Below are positions 10,062-22,200 of a stretch of 64,000 nucleotides of DNA, piece by piece. The notes below the pieces were generated by a model. That model was not told where the DNA came from and did not search any database. It saw only the letters and a list, made by a program, of their open reading frames with translations. Both the position numbers and the translations under genes were made by a program. The stretch's first letter is position 1, and the number at the start of each line of letters is the position of its first letter. This DNA comes from Melieria omissa (lineage: Eukaryota > Arthropoda > Insecta > Diptera > Ulidiidae): NCBI GenBank assembly GCA_963971225.1, contig OZ020270.1, positions 14,867,817 to 14,931,816 of the forward strand. Reading direction: 5' to 3'.

Positions 10062-10164
10062 TTAAAGTTGGCCGCGTCCGCACGAACGGCTTAAACTTGG
10101 AAAAAATCGAAAAATTACACGAATGTGTGAAAATTATTCGATTGAATGGGAAAATGCCTTTAGT

Positions 10165-10616
10165 TTATTGGCCAACTTTATTAACCGTATGAGAATAATA
10201 CGAGAAAATATCGAAAAAGTTGTAAATTAGAACCGCGGAATCCGAGAAAATGAGAATTTGTATAAGTGTTGTGAATAATTTAGTAAAATGAAAACAACAA
10301 GTGACCGTAAATTTCATTTGTGTATGTGTATTTGTATTTATTTTATTAAAAAATTTATGTAAAAGGAAAATAAATATGTATGGTATAAATGTATATGAAT
10401 AAGGAAAACGAATGTGTATTGTTATGTGTATATGTGTATGAGTGTAGTCAAAATATATTTTTGAATATATAATATTTGTTAATTTTGTTAGTAAATTTAC
10501 TAAAAAATCTTTAATTATATAAGAAAGAAGCAATTTTTTTAATTTTGTGCACAGGTGGGATGAGTTTGTCCCACTGTATGTAAATGAAGGGTATGCGCAG
10601 TGAACGTTTATTATGT
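10165..10616. other. AT-rich stretch, no gene seen
   Basis: AT-rich DNA with runs of TATGTGTA-type sequence. It may include part of the BEL LTR. A TTGTCCCACTGTATG motif near 10568 recurs at 11082 and, diverged (TTGTTCCACTGTACC), at 11220, so the region appears to be a low-copy tandem repeat with a SINE inserted. I see no coding potential. Confidence 0.5.
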
Positions 10617-11015
10617 TGGTTGGTTGGTTAAGTGGCTGCCTCTGTATGAGACACACTTAGGCCTATGGGCCCGTTGTGATACCACAAATTCCACCCGTTT
10701 GAAATGTGTATGCAACACTGTTTTTTCCAACATGTGATACAACACACATTTCAAACGGATGGGGGGAAAGGGAGGGAGGGGACCTACAGTTTAACGCCGA
10801 ATCCGAACGGCGATTGGCAGTTTTTTCTTTCACACTTGGAGGTTTTGCCATTGCCTGCCAAGAGCGCACTTGTGCGATTCTTGTAATTCTCATTTCCTTC
10901 ATGTGGATAGCGATAGAAGTAAATGAGTGTTCTTTCCAGCCCAAGCCAGGAATCGAACCTGAAGCGCTCGGTATGAGAAGCCAGCGCGCTACCCGCTGAG
11001 CTATCGAGGCCGACC
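10617..11015 (-). mobile_element. tRNA-derived SINE with (AACC)n tail
   Basis: A 399-bp insertion in minus orientation, flanked by the exact 13-bp duplication ACGTTTATTATGT (10604-10616, 11016-11028). The 5' head (11010-10939) is tRNA-like. The body shares GCCGTTCGG-TTCGGC and AACTGTAGGTCCC with the SINE at 9764. The 3' tail reads GCCACTTAACCAACCAACC on the minus strand, which matches the 3' end of the I/LOA-like LINE at 51740-51764. Confidence 0.9.
10939..11010 (-). other. tRNA-like head of the SINE
   Basis: 72 nt on the minus strand with an A box (TAGCTCAGCGGGTA), a loop containing CTCATA (CAT anticodon-like) and a B box GGTTCGATTCC. The acceptor-stem ends pair poorly (GCCTCGA against CTTGGGC). 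It is followed directly by SINE body, so it is a pol III promoter module rather than a functional tRNA gene. Confidence 0.85.
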
Positions 11016-11031
11016 ACGTTTATTATGTACA

Positions 11032-11200
11032 ATTGAAAATTTTCTAAGTCGAAAATTTTCAATGTACTTGGGACGGGTCTTGTTGTCCCACTGTATGAAA
11101 TAACGTGTATGTGTGTATTGTGTATGGGTGTGTATATATGTATATGTTTGTATATATATGCACGATTGACAATTTTCTAAGTTGAAGAAAATTTTCAATG
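11032..11200. repeat. Pair of related hairpins
   Basis: At 11032-11063 TTGAAAATTTTC and GAAAATTTTCAA form a perfect 12-bp stem around a 6-nt loop. A diverged relative (ATTGACAATTTTCT ... AGAAAATTTTCAATG) lies at about 11165-11200. They sit in the low-copy tandem repeat described for 10165-10616. Function unknown. Confidence 0.6.
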
Positions 11201-11425
11201 TGCCGTGAAAATGTGAAACTTGTTCCACTGTACCCGCTTTGTGCTTTCTTGTTTATGTATATATATATGCACTTGGGCCAAGCAGCTGAATTGCGTGCTG
11301 CCAAGTGCGTGCGGATACAGCACAAAGGGAAATACGGCACTATGTGCAGACGTGGGTGCGCAGAATGTACACAGCAGCTGGGCTGTCGCTGCTGGTCTTA
11401 TGTACAAGCGCAAAGACAAAGTGCA

Positions 11426-11837
11426 AGTTAGCACCAGATACGCTGACCAACAGCTCAGCGAACAACTAAGCCAGCGCAACACCGAAATACTGACATCGCA
11501 ACACTGGGAACGATGACCAACGGCCCAGCCAGCACAACATCAGAATGCTGACACCTCAACACTGGGGACGATGACCAGCGGCCCAGCCAGCAAACCAAAA
11601 CCAAAATGCTGACACCACCAACACGCGCTGCATGGCAAGTCAACGACCACCAGCGAGTCGAGAAGCCGTGTCAGCCAAAATAAATATGAAGCAGCAAAAC
11701 GCAGGTGGATCAATAGGTTACATTTTAGCTTAAGAACAATATTGTGATTAGTTGGAAATTATCAATAAAACTCAGCGGACATAGTCCGAACTAAAAATCA
11801 ATTTTTTTTAATACGATAAACAAAAGTTTATCTAACT
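11426..11837 (+). repeat. 5' LTR of the errantivirus-like element
   Basis: 412 bp, begins AGTTAGCACC and ends ATCTAACT. Contains three imperfect tandem units of about 60 bp built on CAACACTGGGGACGATGACC and GGCCCAGCCAGCA (11460-11600), and AATAAA-type signals near 11680 and 11764. Matches the 3' LTR at 18492 with few differences. Confidence 0.9.
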
Positions 11838-11860
11838 GGCGCCCGAGCAAAGTAGCTAGT
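11838..11860 (+). promoter_or_regulatory. Primer binding site of the errantivirus-like element
   Basis: Directly after the LTR the sequence is (T)GGCGCCCGAGC. It agrees with the 3' end of a lysine-tRNA-type primer over about the first ten bases. Position is seen directly; primer identity is inferred. Confidence 0.6.
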
Positions 11861-11937
11861 GACGGTAAACGGCAAGTGAAGTGGTGAATCTCTAAAGTGC
11901 CGCGAAAACAAATACAAAAGCGCCACAACCGGATATA

Positions 11938-12070
11938 ATACGAGTGATCCAGGACATAAGTGCCAAGCAAAACTCCACAAGACGACCAGGACATAAGTGC
12001 CAAGCAAAACTCCACAAGACGACCAGGACATAAGTGCCAAGCAGAACTCCACAAGACGACCAGGGATACC
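11938..12070 (+). repeat. Tandem repeat in the element leader
   Basis: About three copies of a 47-bp unit (CCAGGACATAAGTGCCAAGC, then AAAACTCCACAAGACGA) follow the primer site. Leader repeats of this sort vary in number between copies of LTR elements. No ORF is attached to them. Confidence 0.8.
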
Positions 12071-12447
12071 ACAACGAAGCCGCAGCCGACTAAACCAACT
12101 CGAGATCTTTTATAACGACAGGAAACGAGGCCCCCAAGTACCGAAAGGAAACCGGAGTTCCTACAAAGGAACAGCCGCCTGCACAAATAACCTACATACT
12201 ATTGTAAGCGAAATTGTAACTATAAATAAGGAAAAACTAGTTAAGCTAATTTAGAACTAAAAGTATAACTAGAAATAAGATAAAAACAATAACGTGGCGT
12301 AAAAACATAACACAACAGTAAACTGCCATAACAAAACCTAATTCTGCGATTCCTACGGGACCCTCCAGGATAGAAAGGTAATAATAAAAAACAGAAAGGG
12401 AAGTCAAAATTGGAATTCTAAAAAGCTAAGCAAATATAATTTTTCAC

Positions 12448-13842
12448 GATGTCAAACCCAAATAATTTAATTAGACCACCAGTGCTAGGTACTCAATCCT
12501 CTCAAGCATCGACCTCAAATCCTACCCCTAACCCTCTCCAAGCATCCGCGAACTAGCCGACAGAAGGACAGAATGCGCGACCATAGTACAGAGAATGACC
12601 AAACCCACTCCCGACATAGCAACTGACCAAACTATTGACCAACGATTTAGTAACGACTTGTCCGACATGGACAAGATCCCCGAAGTAGTCAGGTCACTTA
12701 GAGAATTCAACGGAAACCCGGCTGAATTCAGTAGCTGGAGAAAAAGCGTAGAACGAATACTGAATATCTACGAAAACCAAGTAGGCAGCCCAAAATATTT
12801 CGGAATATTGAATGTAGTAAGGAACAAAATCATAGGGAAAGCAGACCAGCTTCTCGAATCGTATAACACCCCGCTTAATTGGAAGGCAATATCCAAATGC
12901 CGAACAACCCACTACGCCGACAAAAGGGATCTAAGCACTTTGGAGTACCAAATGACGTGCCTTATACAAGGACGTCAATCCGTACAAAATTTCTACGCCC
13001 AGGTATATTCACGTCTTTCATTGATCTTAAATAAAATCTCTTGCATGGAAATCAGTGAGGAATCTATGCAGATTCTGTCCCAAACATATAGAGAGAAAGC
13101 ATTGGACACATTTATACGAGGACTTTCAGGAGACCTTGCAAGATTGTTAGGAATGAAATAACCATCAGATCTACCAGAAGCACTTCACCTCTGTTTAAAA
13201 TTGGAAAATCAAAACTTTAGGGCAACACACGCTTATAGCCACCAAGGCCAACAACAAAGACCAGAAAGACCACGATACGGAGCACCTCAACCACCCCCAC
13301 GACAACAATTTCAGCAATTTCCCCCACAACAACGGACACAGAGATATCCAAATCAGCAACAACAATTCCACCCAGAATTGGCCTACATACCATACACGCA
13401 ACGAGCATTCTCACCGAACATGCAAATGCCACAACAATTCGCACAATGGACAAACCAACCATTCAACAGACCCTACTACAACCCACCAGGAAGACCTTTG
13501 GCACCGAAACCACCACCGAAACCTGAACCAATGGAAATCGACGAAAGTATCAGGACAAGAGCTGTGGATTACGCAAACAGACCCAACTTCCGTTACGCTG
13601 GAAAACGACAAGAAAAACCCGACTTGAACCTCACCAACCCCCCCATGAAGATGCAGAGAAACTTCCATGTAACTACCGATGAAAAAATACTTGAAAACCC
13701 ACCTCCGGAAGACTGTGATCATAACCTTTCCACCTACAATGAGCCACACTCTTATGAAAATTCCGAATACCAAAACTCGCCACAAAATAATCCATACGAC
13801 TACGAAACTCTCGATTTAACAGATGTTCATTTTTTACGATGA
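12448..13842 (+). pseudogene. Errantivirus-like gag
   Basis: ATG at 12448. The frame shifts near 12545 and then runs to 13842 with one in-frame TAA at 13159-13161. Capsid-like segments are visible (SLREFNGNPAEFSSWRKSVE, then TFIRGLSGDLARLLGMK just before the stop). The C-terminal half is rich in Pro, Gln and aromatic residues and lacks a CCHC knuckle, as is usual in Gypsy-group Gag. Two lesions mean it cannot give full-length Gag. Confidence 0.85.
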
Positions 13843-16800
13843 ACATTTCTTCGCTTCCTTATTTCGAGTGCAGAGCGAGAAGCGGAGAAATTTTAAGAAT
13901 TCTAATAGACACGGGCTCTAATAAAAACTACATACAACCACATTTAGCTAAAAAATAATAGAAAATGAAAATTGCTTTTATGCAAATTCAATAGGAGGTA
14001 AATTAAAAATTACACACCACACATACTTAAATCTTTTCAACCTCAAGGAAAATTTGATATTCTTTCTTTTGCCTACTTTAACAACATTTCACGCCATATT
14101 AGGCAACGACAGCTTGAAACAACTTTCAGCAATAATACACACAAAAGACAATTTTATGACCATTGCAAACAAACTAAACATTCGACTAAAACAATACACC
14201 GCCCAAGACGTCAATACAATACAGATTCGAGATGGACACATGACCGACAAACAAAAACGAATAACTCAATCCCTAATTAACCAACACCTCGCTCTTTTTT
14301 CTGATCCAAATGAAAAACTGACCTATACCACAAGAGTCGTCGCTACCATTAGAACCAATTCCGACACACCTGTTTATACAAAAAGTTATCCATACCCAAT
14401 GTCACTAAAAGAAGAAGTAGAAAAACAAATACAAAAATTGTTAGAGGACGGTATAATTCGACAATCCAGGTCACCCTACAATTCTCCTGCATGGGTTGTC
14501 CCGAAAAAAGATGACGCATCTGGCAAGAAGAAATTTCGATTGGTCATAGATAACAGAAAGCTTAACGCAGTGACAATTGCAGATATATACCCTATACCCG
14601 AAATTAACGACGTACTAGCTCAACTAGGACAGAACAAAATTGTTTTCGGTAATCGACTTAAAAAGCGGTTTCCACCAAATCTCTCTGAAAGAATCGGACT
14701 TTGAAAAGACAGCCTTCTCCGTGAACAACTGTAAGTACGAGTTCACAAGGTTACCCTTCGGACTGAAGAATGCCCCGGCAATATTCCAACGGACATTGGA
14801 CGATATCCTAAGACAACACATAGGCAAAATATGTTATGTCTACATTGATGACATAATCATATTTAGCCAAGACGAAGAAACTCACGCCGAACACAAAGAC
14901 ACAATTTTCGACACACTCAACAAAGCAAATATGAAGGTACAAATGGATAAATGCGAATTTTTCAGAACCAAAGTCGAGTTTCTAGGCTTTATGGTCTCCT
15001 CTGAAGGCATTACCACAAATCCCACTAAAGTACAAGCCATTGTAGATTTCCAAACCCCAAAGACATTGAAAGACTTGCGATCATTTTTAGGCCTTTCCGG
15101 CTACTACCGCCGTTTCATAAGGGACTACGCGAAAATTGCAAAACCGCTAACAACCCTCCTTCGAGGCGAAGAAGGAAGAATCTCAAAAAATATTTAAAAA
15201 AAACCCCTATACACCTAGATGACGAAGCCGAAGCAGCATTCAAAAAAATCAAATCAGCCCTCATTTCCAATGACGTAATCTTGCAATATCCGGACTTCAA
15301 AAAAGAATTTATCCTCACCACAGACGCTTCGAAATACGCTATAGGAGCAGTGCTAGAGCAGAATGGAAAACCAATAACTTTCATTTCACGGACATTGAGC
15401 AAAACAGAAGAACATTACGCGACTAACGAGAAGGAAATGCTCGCGATAATATGGGCACTTAAAACGTTCAGAAATTACCTGTACGGTACAGCTAAAATCG
15501 TAATCTACACTGACCACCTACCACTTACATATGCCCTTAGCAATAGAAATGATAATTCAAAACTAAAAAGATGGAAATCAATATTAGAAGAATATAATTA
15601 CGAAATCAAATATAAGCCAGGAAAAGCAAATATCGTTGCCGACACACTCTCCAGACCATGCGAAATAAATTCTTTATCCGTAGCTACACATTCCGATGAA
15701 AGTTCAGGTCATAACCTAATACCAACAACAGAAACCCCAATCAACGCATTTAAAAATCAAATTTGGTTACTAACAGGACAAGAAAATAATCACGAATTTA
15801 AAATCCCTTTCCCAACATATCATAGGCATACAATCATTAGGCCCCACTATTCAACAGATGACTTAATATCCATACTAAAACGCTTCTTAAATCCTTCCGT
15901 TATAAATGGATTATTTACTTCCGAAGAAATAATGGGACAAATTCAACAGTTTTACCCTCTCCACTTCTCAAACTATAAAACACGATACACGCAATCACAA
16001 GTTATAGATTTACTAACAAACGAAGAACAAGAAAATCAAATTTTAATCGAACACAAAAGAGCACACAGAAATGCAATAGAGAATAAAAAACAACTCCTTC
16101 AGAAATTCTATTTCCCACAAATGATAAGGAAAGTCAAAACAATCGTAAAGCAGTGCAGAATATGTGCGGAAAATAAATACGATCGGCACCCAAACAATCC
16201 CGAAATTCAAGCAACCCCGATCCCAGAATACCCCGGACAAATAGTGCATATCGACATTTATATAGCCGATAAAAAAATAATATTAACAGCAATAGACAAA
16301 TTTTCTAAATACACACAAGCTAGATTACTAAAATCCAGAGCAATAGAAGACATTCGCGAACCACTCCGACAAATAATCTTCAACTTCGGAGTCCCGGAAT
16401 CAATAATAATAGATAATGAAAAATCATTGAACTCCCATTCAATAACCTTCATGCTGGAAGATCAAGTCAGAATAGAAATATACAAAGTACCACCACATAC
16501 GAGTACGGCGAACGGTCAAGTTGAAAGGTTTCATTCAACATTATCCGAAATTATAAGATGCCTAAAAGCGGAAAATACCGAAAGATCTTTTGAAGAGACA
16601 CAAGATAGAGCTGTTTATGATTATAACTATTCCCTACATTCGACCACAGGACAGAAGCCTATAGAAGCATTTTTTGGACGTAGAATATTCACAAATCCCG
16701 AACTATACGAAAAAGTAAGACAGGACAACATACAAAGACTCAAACAAAAACAGGAACAAGACCTAACATTCCACAATCAAAATAGGAAGCCATTTAAAGA

Positions 16801-16960
16801 TTATAATATTGGCCAGACCATTTTCGTAAAAATTAGCAAACGATACGGCAGCAAACTCACAGCTAAATATAAAAAAGAAATAGTAAAGGAAAATCAAACC
16901 TCGACAGTAACAACAGAGACCGGTAGAGTAGTCCATAAAAGCCTCATAAAGAATAACTAA
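13840..16960 (+). pseudogene. Errantivirus-like pol (protease, RT, RNase H, integrase)
   Basis: Starts at the gag end in another frame. The protease active site LIDTGSN lies near 13903, followed by stops near 13955. RT spans about 14380-15200, with LVIDNRKLN, LPFGLKNAP and YIDD (about 14842). Frameshifts occur near 14645 and 15180. From 15281 a 559-residue frame is open: RNase H (TTDASKYAIGAVLEQ, YTDHLPL), the integrase HHCC module (CRICAENK) and a core with all three acidic residues in context (HIDIY, IIDNEKS, GQVERFH). So integrase is open but the polyprotein is broken in at least three places. Confidence 0.9.
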
Positions 16961-17078
16961 CAAAAAATTGCATTACCTTTTACCGCAACGTTACCGAGCC
17001 CAACTTTCAGTGAATACGGCTAAAGTGGGTGAATTCCAGGAAAAACTGGAATGTAAAATTCGAAAAGTAAAATAATAA

Positions 17079-18420
17079 GTGACCATCGACTCCGGAAAAG
17101 CAAAACTGCAGACAGGAACATTTAAAATTATACACGTAATAGAAATACACCAATATAGAACAACAATAGAAAACTTAGACCAGACCATAAACACGCAACT
17201 AGCGAAACACCCACTCCATTCCATACGCTCATCCCTAATAACGCAATCCAAAAATTTCCTAGCAATGAAAACAATAAATAAAGGAATAAACAAAAGATCA
17301 CCAGATTTTATAGGATCAGCATGGAAGTGGATAGCGGGAAACCCCGACCACAATGACTATGAAATCCTAACAGAAAAAATGAACAATCTATTAGCAAATA
17401 ATAACAGACAGGTAGTAATTAATAAACTAACTAGCGATAAGATGAACGAAATTGTAAAACCCTCAAACAAAATTATCAAAATAATTGAAGAAAAAGAAAC
17501 AATTGAGAGTAATATACTCCTTGAAACAAAGTATAAATTAGAAATAATCAAAGAAGAACTTATTAATATTGCTTATGCAAATCATTGGGCGAAAGCCAAC
17601 ATTGTAAATTCATACATATTATCTAATAAAGAAATGGAAATAACTAAGGAATTTTTAGAAAACGAAAACATCCCATACATAAACATGGACGAAGCGTTAG
17701 AATTTGCAGAAGAAAATAGCTTCTAATAAAGATTGTTTAATCTACATAATAAGTTTACCAACAACAGATGGAAAAAACTGCAATACACTAGAAATAAGGC
17801 CTATTAAAAAGGGAGAAATTATAAACAAAGTAGATTTTAAGTCAATACTGATATGTACGAATAAAATATATGGGAAAGCAAACAACTGTAAATCGTATAA
17901 TAAACTATCAATATGCCCACAAAATTCAATAATAGATATTTCAAATAGCACTTGTATCCCACACCTGTTAGAAAGCAAGGTAGATAATTGCACAAAAATA
18001 AACAACCAACACATAAAATCTGTAGAAGAAATTACAGATGACATAATCCTGTTGAACCAATACAACAACTTTGTTAAAATAAACAACGAAATCATAAAAC
18101 AAAACGGCACCTATTTAATATTTAATAATGCAACAATAGAAATCGGAAATAAAATCTATACAGCAAAAGAAATAACAGAAAAACAACCACTACCAGCCAT
18201 ACTACAACCAACATCGAAAAACAATAGTCCACAAGAAGTATTGTCTCTAGAACTTATCAAACAAACACAGGATATAGAAACCACAAACATCAAACTACTA
18301 AAAAAACCAAAACTACACCTACCTAACACTTAATGTAATAACAATTAGCATAATAATAATAATAAGTATAATATTAATAAGACAAAAGAAGGCGAAGAAA
18401 AACTTCCACATACCACCACC
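17079..18420 (+). pseudogene. Errantivirus-like env
   Basis: Follows integrase after about 120 bp, as in Gypsy-group elements. The first frame (17079-17726) carries a dibasic site followed by SPDFIGSAWKWIAGNPDH, the conserved start of the membrane-proximal subunit. A frame change at about 17705 leads to 17704-18333, a Cys-containing ectodomain. Another change puts the hydrophobic anchor (ITISIIIIISIILI) at about 18335-18390 out of frame. No signal peptide was identified in the first frame. Non-functional as read. Confidence 0.8.
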
Positions 18421-18491
18421 CCTGAAGGAAATCGGAATCAAAGACGTTTTAGATCATATCGAACGCGGACGTTCGAATTTGAGCGCGGAGG

Positions 18492-18904
18492 AGTTAGCAC
18501 CAGATACGCTGACCAACAGCTCAGCGAACAACTAAGCCAGCGCAACACCGAAATGCTGACATCGCAACACTGGGGACGATGACCAACGGCCCAGCCAGCA
18601 CAACATCAGAATGCTGACACCTCAACACTGGGGACGATGACCAGCGGCCCAGCCAGCAAACCGAAACCAAAATGCTGACACCACCAACACGCGCTGCATG
18701 GCAAGTCAACGACCACCAGCGAGTCGAGAAGCCGTGTCAGCCAAAATAAATATGAAGCAGCAAAACGCAGGTGGATCAATAGGTTACATTTTAGCTTAAG
18801 AACAATATTGTGATTAGTTGGAAATTATCAATAAAACTCAGCGGACATTTTCCGAACTAAAAATCAATTTTTTTTTAATACGATAAACAAAAGTTTATCT
18901 AAAT
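18492..18904 (+). repeat. 3' LTR of the errantivirus-like element
   Basis: Copy of 11426-11837, preceded by a purine-rich tract (GAGCGCGGAGG) suitable as polypurine tract and followed by the TGCA duplication. Visible differences from the 5' LTR include AAATGCTG for AAATACTG, CTGGGGACG for CTGGGAACG and GACATTTTCCG for GACATAGTCCG. Confidence 0.9.
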
Positions 18905-19246
18905 TGCACAAGGAAAAGTGCGCGAATATGCGCAGAAGTGGAAAGCAGCTGGGCAGTTTGATGCTGATTTTTTGTGCGAAGCACAAAGAAAAGGAGAGTG
19001 TGTGCGCACACGGAGAGGCGCGAAAATGGGAATTGGCGCTAATTTTTATGCGCCGGGGAAATGTGTATATAGGCAGTAGCGGAACTACCTTTGTGGGATT
19101 TTTTTGATCCGGTTGAATATTGTATGTATATATAGGGTGTTTTTTTTAGAGGTATAGAACTTCGAATTGAAATAAAACACAAGAAAATCGTTTTAATGTC
19201 CATCAATTTGGCTTTATTGGAAGGATAATTTTATGCCATTAATGTT

Positions 19247-22200
19247 GGAAGGAATTAATGGAAGGAAGGGAGCGGACATACAAGGTAAAGTCTCTGATTG
19301 CGTTCAACCTGGCGAACGCCAGAACGATCCTTGTCCCTGTCCAATCCAAGCTGATGCACAGCCTCCGCGCGGCCCTTCTGGATAGCTATTTGGCATCCGC
19401 TGAATAGTGAACTAATGTGTGCAGCGAGTCCTATCCCCAGGACTTAAAATTTGGGTTGTGCGCAGGGTTTGGTGCCCGCCACGGAAAACCAAATACCAAT
19501 GAAAGCCAAAAAGCAAGCCTCGGAAGGAACCCACAATGTTGACGACCACGGCAAACGATTCAAGGACCATGATTTGAGGATATGCACCTGGAATGTCCGG
19601 ACCCTCTATAGGGAAGGTGCCTCTATCCAACTGGCGGAAGCCCTCACGAAATGTAAGGCTGACATCACCGCCATCCAGGAAATGCGATGGACAGGACAAG
19701 GTTGCTCCAAGCGAGCAGACTGCGATATCTACTACAGCTGCCATGCGGTGAAGCGCGAATTTGGCTGCGGATTTGTGGTCAGCAAGAGACTTCGCCACCA
19801 CGTCTCTCGGTTCACTCCGGTGAACGAACGGCTGGCTTCGATCCGCATCAAAGCTAAATACTTTAGCATCAGCCTGATTTGCGCGCACGCCCCGACGGAA
19901 GAGAAGGACGATGCGACCAAGGATGCCTTCTATGCGAAGCTCGAGGACGTCTACGACAGGTGCCCGGCCCATGACGTCAAAATTGTCCTCGGGGACTTCA
20001 ACGCAAAGGTCGGGCGAGAAGGCATCTTTGGCCCCACAGTCGGGCAGTTCAGCCTCCATGGGACCACTTCGAACAACGGTCTGAGGCTGATCGATTTCGC
20101 CGCGGCACGAAACATGGTAGTTAGTAGCACCAGATTCCAGCACCTCGATATCCACAAGGCCACCTGGTTATCCCCCGATCAATCCACCCGCAACCAGATT
20201 GATCACATTGTGATTGATGGAAGGCATGCTTCTAGCATTCTAGATGTGCGCACGTTCCGAGGACCCAACATCGACTCGGACCACTACCTTGTTGCAGCCA
20301 AGGTACGCATGCGTCTTTGCGCAGCGAAGACCGCACAACCTAGTTTGCGAAGAAAGCTGGACATCAGTAAGCTGCGATCCCAAGGGGTAGCCGAAGCCTA
20401 CTCCGCTCAACTCTCCAACCAGCTCGGTCGCTCCCCCTCTCCACCTGATGACATCGGCGGATTATGGGCTCACTTATCCCACTCTATGCGCGTCGCCGCA
20501 GAAAATGTCCTTGGTTTTCGACGCCCACCACCAAAAAACCAATGGTACGATGAAGAGTGTCGCGCAGCCACTGCAGTGAAGAATGCTGCATACAAGAAGA
20601 CCCTGCAGTCGGCCGCCACGCGAGCCATGACAGAAAAATACCGGGAGGAGAGGAAGAAAGAGAGGTGCCTTTTTAGACGCAAGAAACGGGAGCAAGAAAG
20701 GCGCGAGCGTGAGGAAATCGAGGAGTGCAGGAGCAGGAATGACGCCCGAAAATTCTTCCAAAAAGTTAAGCGTCTTACGGAAGGATTTAAGCCTGGGGCA
20801 TCTTCTTGCAGAGACGAAAACGGGGATCTGGTTACGGATGCGCAGGGTGTGCTGAGGTTGTGGAAGGAGCACTTCACCAAGCTGCTCGCAGGCGACGAAG
20901 GGAAGAATACCGCCAGTGGTGAAGATGTCCAGATGGCACCAATCGACGACGACGGTGTGGATGTGCCACCGCCCAGCCATGACGAGGTCCGGGTCGCTAT
21001 CCAGCGACTCAAGAACAACAAAGCTGCAGGGCCGGATGGGCTACCAGCTGAATTGTTCAAGGCCGGCGGCGGTGAGCTGATTGGGTGCATGCATCAGCTC
21101 ATTTGCAAAATATGGCTGGAGGAACGAATGCCCAACGATTGGAACCTCAGTGCCCTTTGTCCTGTGCTGAAGAAAGGCGACCCAACAATATGCGCCAACT
21201 ACAGGGGTATCAGCCTACTTCCCATTGCATACAAGGTCCTGACGAGCGTATTATGTGAAAGACTAAAGCCACTCGCCAAGGCGCTGATTGGACCTTATCA
21301 GTGCGGCTTTAGACCTGGTAAGTCCACCATCGACCAGATATTCACTCTACGCCAAATCCTGGAGAAGACCCATGAGAACCAAATCGATACACACCATCTC
21401 TTCATCGATTACAAGGCAGCATTCGATAGCCCGATAAGGGATCGCCTATATGCCGCATTGTCTGAACTTGGTATCCCTGCAAAGCTCGTTAGACTTTGCA
21501 GAGCGACGTTGAGCAATACGCGCAGCTCCGTCAAGGTTGGAAGTGACCTCTCCGACCCCTTTGATACCGTTCGAGGTTTCAGACAGGGCGATCCTTTGTC
21601 CTGCGACCTCTTCAACTTCACCATGGAGAGTGTTCTGCGCAAGGCCGGTGTACATCGTAATGGCACAATTTTCAACAAAAGTGTCCAGCTCCTTGCTTAC
21701 GCTGATGATATTGATGTCATCGGACGTAACAAGCGAGATGTCACCGCTGCCTTTGCGGCTATCGAAAGAGAATCTGCCAAAATGGGTCTGGTGGTAAATG
21801 AGGGCAAGACGAAGTATATGCTGTCTACACGCAGGGACTCGCAGCGGCTAGGGTCTCACGTCGAGGCCGACAGGTATGCTTTTGAAGTTGTCAAGGAATT
21901 CGTCTACCTTGGCACCGCCATCAACAGCAGCAATGATGTCAGTCTGGAGATAAAGCGAAGGCTAACTCTTGCCAACAGGTGCTACTACGGTCTCGGTAGG
22001 CAATTGAGAAGTAGAGACCTCTCTCGACCGACAAAACTTGCACTCTATAGGACGCTTATCTTGCCCGTGCTCCTCTATGGCGCTGAAGCATGGACAATGA
22101 CACGAAACGACATAGCGGCCCTTGGAGTGTTCGAGAGGAAGGTGCTACGCAAAATCTTCGGCCCTGTTCGGGTTGGTGACGACTATCGCATACGAACCAA

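Larger units (their letters stand above)
734..10160 (-). mobile_element. BEL/Pao LTR retrotransposon, decayed and interrupted
   Basis: Minus-strand retrotransposon. In transcription order: gag (9656 down), zinc knuckles and aspartic protease (8765-7572), RT N-terminus (7286-6950), an inserted mdg3-like element (3344-6949), RT C-terminus and RNase H (3343-2390), integrase (about 2320-734). The RT reading resumes across the insertion once one copy of TTAT is removed. Several frameshifts and stops make it non-functional. The outer LTRs could not be delimited: no repeat shared between 590-790 and 10080-11400 was found by eye. The untranslated leader to the right of 9656 is split by a SINE. Confidence 0.85.
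11426..18904 (+). mobile_element. Errantivirus-like (insect endogenous retrovirus) LTR element, defective
   Basis: LTRs at 11426-11837 and 18492-18904 begin AGTTA and end TAACT/TAAAT, the errantivirus pattern, and are flanked by the 4-bp duplication TGCA (11422-11425, 18905-18908). The order is primer site, gag, pol (protease, RT, RNase H, integrase) and env, the three-gene layout of Gypsy-group errantiviruses. Several stops and frameshifts lie in each gene. The LTRs differ by roughly six bases plus a poly-T length change, so the insertion is not very recent. Confidence 0.92.

Noticed and set aside
10165..10656. 163-codon minus-strand ORF
   Set aside because: Low-complexity AT-rich translation (Tyr/Ile/Phe/His runs), no domain, typical of chance ORFs in such sequence.
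10939..11010. Functional tRNA gene
   Set aside because: The A and B boxes are good, but the acceptor ends do not pair and the sequence continues into a SINE with a target duplication.
17079..18420. Functional envelope gene
   Set aside because: Frame changes separate the first part, the ectodomain and the membrane anchor; not translatable as one protein.
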